Assembly: GCA_004322325.1 (NCBI GenBank)
Contig: SCTP01000010.1
Span: forward strand, 1-8,959
Direction: 5' to 3'
Length of the DNA stretch: 8,959 bases
From: Gammaproteobacteria bacterium
GTDB lineage: Bacteria > Pseudomonadota > Gammaproteobacteria > DSM-16500
Shown here piece after piece: positions 6,620-8,959 of this stretch. Position 1 is the first letter of the stretch. Every line of letters starts with the position of its first letter. Below the pieces are notes generated by a model. The model searched no databases and was not told where the DNA came from. It saw only the letters and a list, made by a program, of their open reading frames with translations. Made by a program: the position numbers and the translations under genes.

Positions 6620-7597
6620 TTACCTATTGTTATGTAACAGCAACGGCGTCTCTTCCTCTACCGGCTGTATAGCAATGACATGCTGTGGTAGTCTTGTAAA
6701 CAGGGTATTCCGCTGATTAGAAACGCGATGCTTATCTCCCAGCTTGGCGATGGCTTGGATTAATTGGAAACGTTCACTTTGTTTAAAACTAATCACCTGT
6801 TGTAAAACCTCTTCGCCATGATGAGTAGCCAATTTTTCTTCCCATTTTGTTACTACCACCACACGCTTACAAAATTCATATAACTGATCATGTGTCTGAG
6901 CAAGCTCTTTTATGTGCGAAGATTCCATATAATTGAGCAAAGCAAGCTGAATAAGATCAGTTAATAAATGAAAAAAACGCTCGGCACTTGCCACTTCAAA
7001 ATATACACTCACCGTTAAAAGAGCTTGAAAAACAGTAATCAACAAAAAACTAGTCGCTTCATCGTCCAAAGGTATGATCTTTTCCCAGAAGGGTAACATA
7101 AAAACACAATCATTTAATTCCTCAGAATCTTGTATAGACTCACACTGGTCAAGCCGGAAAAGTAACGTCAAGAAATCAATAGCAAGTATTGATATCACAA
7201 TCACCACACTTCTTATACAACAACCGATTTTTGAATTCTCTGCCCACGAATTTCGTTTAAAAATAGATTGTGATAATTTCCCTTTCACTTCTCCTATCTT
7301 ATTCCGAATTAAACTGATACGGCCAAAAGCATCATGTTCAATCGGTATATTGGCATAATAATCTGAGAGATTATGATGAAAAAAATCAACCTCAGCCCGT
7401 GACATATACCTCATATACCAGCTTGAAAATTCCTCATCTAATCGCTTGAATTCTTTACAAACGCGCGCCAGTCGGCCGAGATCTCGAAAAAATTCCGGCA
7501 TTTCTTTTGAAAGCGCTTTCGCTAAAATTAATCGCTGAATATCGACCGTTAAATGACTAAAGGGAAAAGTATTTATCTCAACGCGTATTTCGTTCAT
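6620..7597 (-). CDS. Unrecognised AT-rich gene: F-box-like N-terminus plus hydrophobic segments, possible secreted effector
   Basis: I do not recognise the 325-residue protein as a named family. Residues about 13-65 resemble an F-box: HLTVDIQRLIL, then DLGRLARVCKEFKRLDEEF and SSWYMRYM, matching the pattern of Leu/Ile residues, the central VCK and the Trp of eukaryotic F-boxes, with about nine extra residues between the first helices. Two likely membrane helices follow (about 130-148, VVIVISILAIDFLTLLF, and 183-201), with a third hydrophobic stretch near 209-223. The rest (225-300) looks helical and charged. The last 20 residues contain PVEEETPLLL, a Glu cluster close to the C-terminus like the E-block of many Dot/Icm substrates. 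No Sec signal peptide is seen. Hand counts give 33-38% GC in several 60-base rows, against about 48-55% in rlmB rows. AAGGA overlapping the rlmB stop gives an eight-base spacer to the ATG. Function is inferred, not shown. Confidence 0.85.
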   Translation of the reverse strand: MNEIRVEINTFPFSHLTVDIQRLILAKALSKEMPEFFRDLGRLARVCKEFKRLDEEFSSWYMRYMSRAEVDFFHHNLSDYYANIPIEHDAFGRISLIRNKIGEVKGKLSQSIFKRNSWAENSKIGCCIRSVVIVISILAIDFLTLLFRLDQCESIQDSEELNDCVFMLPFWEKIIPLDDEATSFLLITVFQALLTVSVYFEVASAERFFHLLTDLIQLALLNYMESSHIKELAQTHDQLYEFCKRVVVVTKWEEKLATHHGEEVLQQVISFKQSERFQLIQAIAKLGDKHRVSNQRNTLFTRLPQHVIAIQPVEEETPLLLHNNR

Positions 7598-7605
7598 CCT
7601 CTTCT

Positions 7606-7610
7606 TCCTT
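7606..7610 (-). promoter_or_regulatory. Ribosome binding site of the F-box-like gene, overlapping the rlmB stop
   Basis: On the minus strand the rlmB stop TAA (7609-7611) runs straight into a purine-rich stretch, giving AAGGA at 7606-7610 eight bases before the ATG at 7597. A second purine run, GAGG, directly abuts the ATG. This tight junction suggests the gene is translated from the rnr-rlmB transcript. Confidence 0.65.
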
Positions 7611-8352
7611 AAGAGCGTTGTCTCACCACCTCAAATAAAAATACGCCGGCCGCCACTGATACATTCAAACTCGAGACGGAGCCTCGCATCGGGATTTTCA
7701 CTAATACATCACAATGTTCCCGCGTCAAACGCCTCAACCCTGCCCCTTCCGCCCCTAACACCATCGCCACGGGACCAGATAAATCTGTTTCATACACGGT
7801 TTGCGTTGCTTCCGCTGCCGCACCATAAATCCAAATACCCGCTTTCTTCAGCATGTCCAGCGTGCGGGCTAAATTGGTGACTTGCACAAAAGGCACGGTT
7901 TCTGTCGCACCACTCGCTACTTTACTCACCACCGGCGTGATACCAACGGATTTATCTTTGGGCGCAATAATCGCATGCACACCTGCCGCATCTGCAGAAC
8001 GAAAACACGCCCCTAAATTATGCGGATCTTGCACGCCATCTAACACAAGAATAAAAGGCGGCGTATCCAACTGTTCCAACCATTCTTTTAAATCTTCTTC
8101 CGTATAAGCACGCGCCTTCTTGCAAAACGCTACCACTCCTTGATGCGTCGCTTCTTGCGTGATGCGCTCTAACTCCTGCTTAGAAACAAATTCAACGGCA
8201 ATTCCCAATTCAAGCGCAAGCTGCACGATCGCTTCCCGTCGGTGATCACTACGGTCTTGATGCACACATAAACGAATCACTCGTTCTGGATGATGATTCA
8301 ATAAGGATTCAACAGAATGTAAGCCAAAAATAAATTGTTTATGGGTTGTCAT
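7609..8352 (-). CDS. rlmB: 23S rRNA (guanosine-2'-O)-methyltransferase RlmB (SPOUT/TrmH family)
   Basis: Uses S-adenosylmethionine to 2'-O-methylate G2251 (E. coli numbering) in the peptidyl-transferase P loop of 23S rRNA. The 247-residue product (E. coli 243) has an N-terminal rRNA-substrate-binding domain (about 5-78, starting [14 protein letters not shown]) and a C-terminal SPOUT trefoil-knot domain. The three SPOUT motifs are clear: [16 protein letters not shown] (109-124) with catalytic Arg118, [18 protein letters not shown] (198-215), and [17 protein letters not shown] (220-236). The end, VVRQRS, is almost that of the E. coli protein. The ATG overlaps the rnr stop (ATGA, 8349-8352), implying translational coupling; rnr-rlmB is the standard gammaproteobacterial order. 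In E. coli yjfI follows; here the F-box-like gene takes that place. Confidence 0.97.
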   Translation of the reverse strand: MTTHKQFIFGLHSVESLLNHHPERVIRLCVHQDRSDHRREAIVQLALELGIAVEFVSKQELERITQEATHQGVVAFCKKARAYTEEDLKEWLEQLDTPPFILVLDGVQDPHNLGACFRSADAAGVHAIIAPKDKSVGITPVVSKVASGATETVPFVQVTNLARTLDMLKKAGIWIYGAAAEATQTVYETDLSGPVAMVLGAEGAGLRRLTREHCDVLVKIPMRGSVSSLNVSVAAGVFLFEVVRQRS

Positions 8353-8959
8353 GCTCGCTTCTTCTTTTTCTTATTCTTATACATTTTCTTTTTTTTACTT
8401 ACTGGCAATTTGCTTTTTTTCTTACGTGTACTGCCGCGCTGTCCTTCCTCTAGCACAAAATCAATCTTACATTGATCTAAATCAACACGGGATACTTGGA
8501 TTTTTACACTATCACCCAAACGAAAACGTCGGCCGCTACGATCGCCAATTAAGGCATGTTTGATAGGATCAAATTGATAATAGTCATCCGGCAACGCGGT
8601 AATATGCACTAGTCCTTCTACATAAATTTCAGCTAGCTCAACAAAAATTCCAAAATTCGTCACGCCGGATATCACACCTGAAAATTCTTGACCCACTTTA
8701 TCCATCATAAATTCACATTTCAGCCAATCGGTCACTTCACCAGTCGCATCATCTGCACGACGTTCTGTCATCGAGCAATGTTCACCTGCTTTCGCTAATG
8801 CTGGCAATGCGTCGGCAGAAAGAGGATGACGTGCTAATACTTGCTTAATCGCGCGATGAATCAATAAATCAGGATAACGGCGGATGGGTGAAGTAAAATG
8901 AGCATAGGCATCATAGGCTAAACCAAAATGACCGCGGTTGTCTGGATCATAAATGGCTT
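8349..8959 (-). CDS. rnr: Ribonuclease R, C-terminal part only (5' part beyond the window)
   Basis: Processive 3'-to-5' exoribonuclease of the RNB/RNase II family that degrades structured RNA, including rRNA fragments and tmRNA-tagged messages. The open frame enters from the right edge with [24 protein letters not shown], the end of the RNB catalytic domain, where [11 protein letters not shown] is the family's RNA-binding signature. Then come [25 protein letters not shown] and an S1 domain (about 8450-8700, [25 protein letters not shown]). The protein ends in a short lysine-rich tail ([15 protein letters not shown]), the counterpart of the longer basic tail of E. coli RNase R. A TTG at 8862-8864 inside the conserved signature could be mistaken for a start but is internal. 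The stop TGA overlaps the rlmB ATG. Confidence 0.97.
   Translation of the reverse strand, partial: AIYDPDNRGHFGLAYDAYAHFTSPIRRYPDLLIHRAIKQVLARHPLSADALPALAKAGEHCSMTERRADDATGEVTDWLKCEFMMDKVGQEFSGVISGVTNFGIFVELAEIYVEGLVHITALPDDYYQFDPIKHALIGDRSGRRFRLGDSVKIQVSRVDLDQCKIDFVLEEGQRGSTRKKKSKLPVSKKKKMYKNKKKKKRA

Noticed and set aside
6613..6639. Small inverted repeats (GTTAC/GTAAC and TGTTA-TG-TAACA) between ychF and the convergent gene
   Set aside because: Five-base AT-rich stems without a T tract, partly inside the coding end of the minus-strand gene; too weak for a terminator or operator.
7074..7358. Plus-strand open frame of 94 codons inside the F-box-like gene
   Set aside because: Antisense to a longer frame that has a good ribosome binding site and ordered hydrophobic segments; no Shine-Dalgarno or recognisable motif of its own.
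8862..8864. TTG as start of a short 171-residue S1-domain gene
   Set aside because: It is internal to the conserved RNase R motif [13 protein letters not shown]; the frame stays open to the window edge, so this is the 3' part of rnr.

Overview
The window looks like a chromosomal segment of a gammaproteobacterium. I place it, by inference only, in or near the Legionellales (the Legionella/Coxiella group). Three things point there. The housekeeping proteins closely resemble their gammaproteobacterial counterparts, sometimes residue for residue at catalytic positions. The E. coli-like hemA-prfA / lolB-(ispE)-prs neighbourhood is present but lacks ispE, which fits lineages that make isoprenoids by the mevalonate route. 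And the one non-housekeeping gene encodes a eukaryotic-like F-box-type protein with membrane segments and a Glu-rich C-terminus, a style of protein common among Dot/Icm effectors.

Layout. Positions 1-2332 on the minus strand hold hemA then prfA, joined by an ATGA stop/start overlap; prfA lacks only its extreme 3' end. Positions 2333-2405 form a compact divergent promoter region. The plus strand then carries lolB (2406-2999), a strong promoter with a GC-rich discriminator, tRNA-Gln(UUG) (3061-3135) and prs (start re-assigned to a GTG at 3163). A hairpin with a T tract follows prs. After it come rplY, pth and ychF (4202-6612), closely spaced and probably one operon. A minus-strand cluster meets ychF tail to tail: rnr (3' part only, running off the right edge), rlmB (ATGA overlap with rnr) and an AT-rich gene at 6620-7597 whose Shine-Dalgarno overlaps the rlmB stop codon.

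Function. Nearly everything here serves translation or its supply: RF1 (prfA), glutamyl-tRNA reductase (hemA, which draws on charged tRNA), tRNA-Gln, PRPP synthesis (prs), ribosomal protein L25, peptidyl-tRNA hydrolase, the ribosome-associated ATPase YchF, the 23S rRNA methyltransferase RlmB and RNase R. LolB is the exception, acting in outer-membrane lipoprotein insertion. The stand-out is the 325-residue unknown at 6620-7597. It is much more AT-rich than its neighbours, sits at the end of a conserved RNA-processing operon, and has an F-box-like N-terminus followed by hydrophobic segments. It is the best candidate for an undescribed host-interaction factor.

No gene-free stretch exceeds 300 bases. 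No insertion sequences, CRISPR arrays, att sites or origins were seen.
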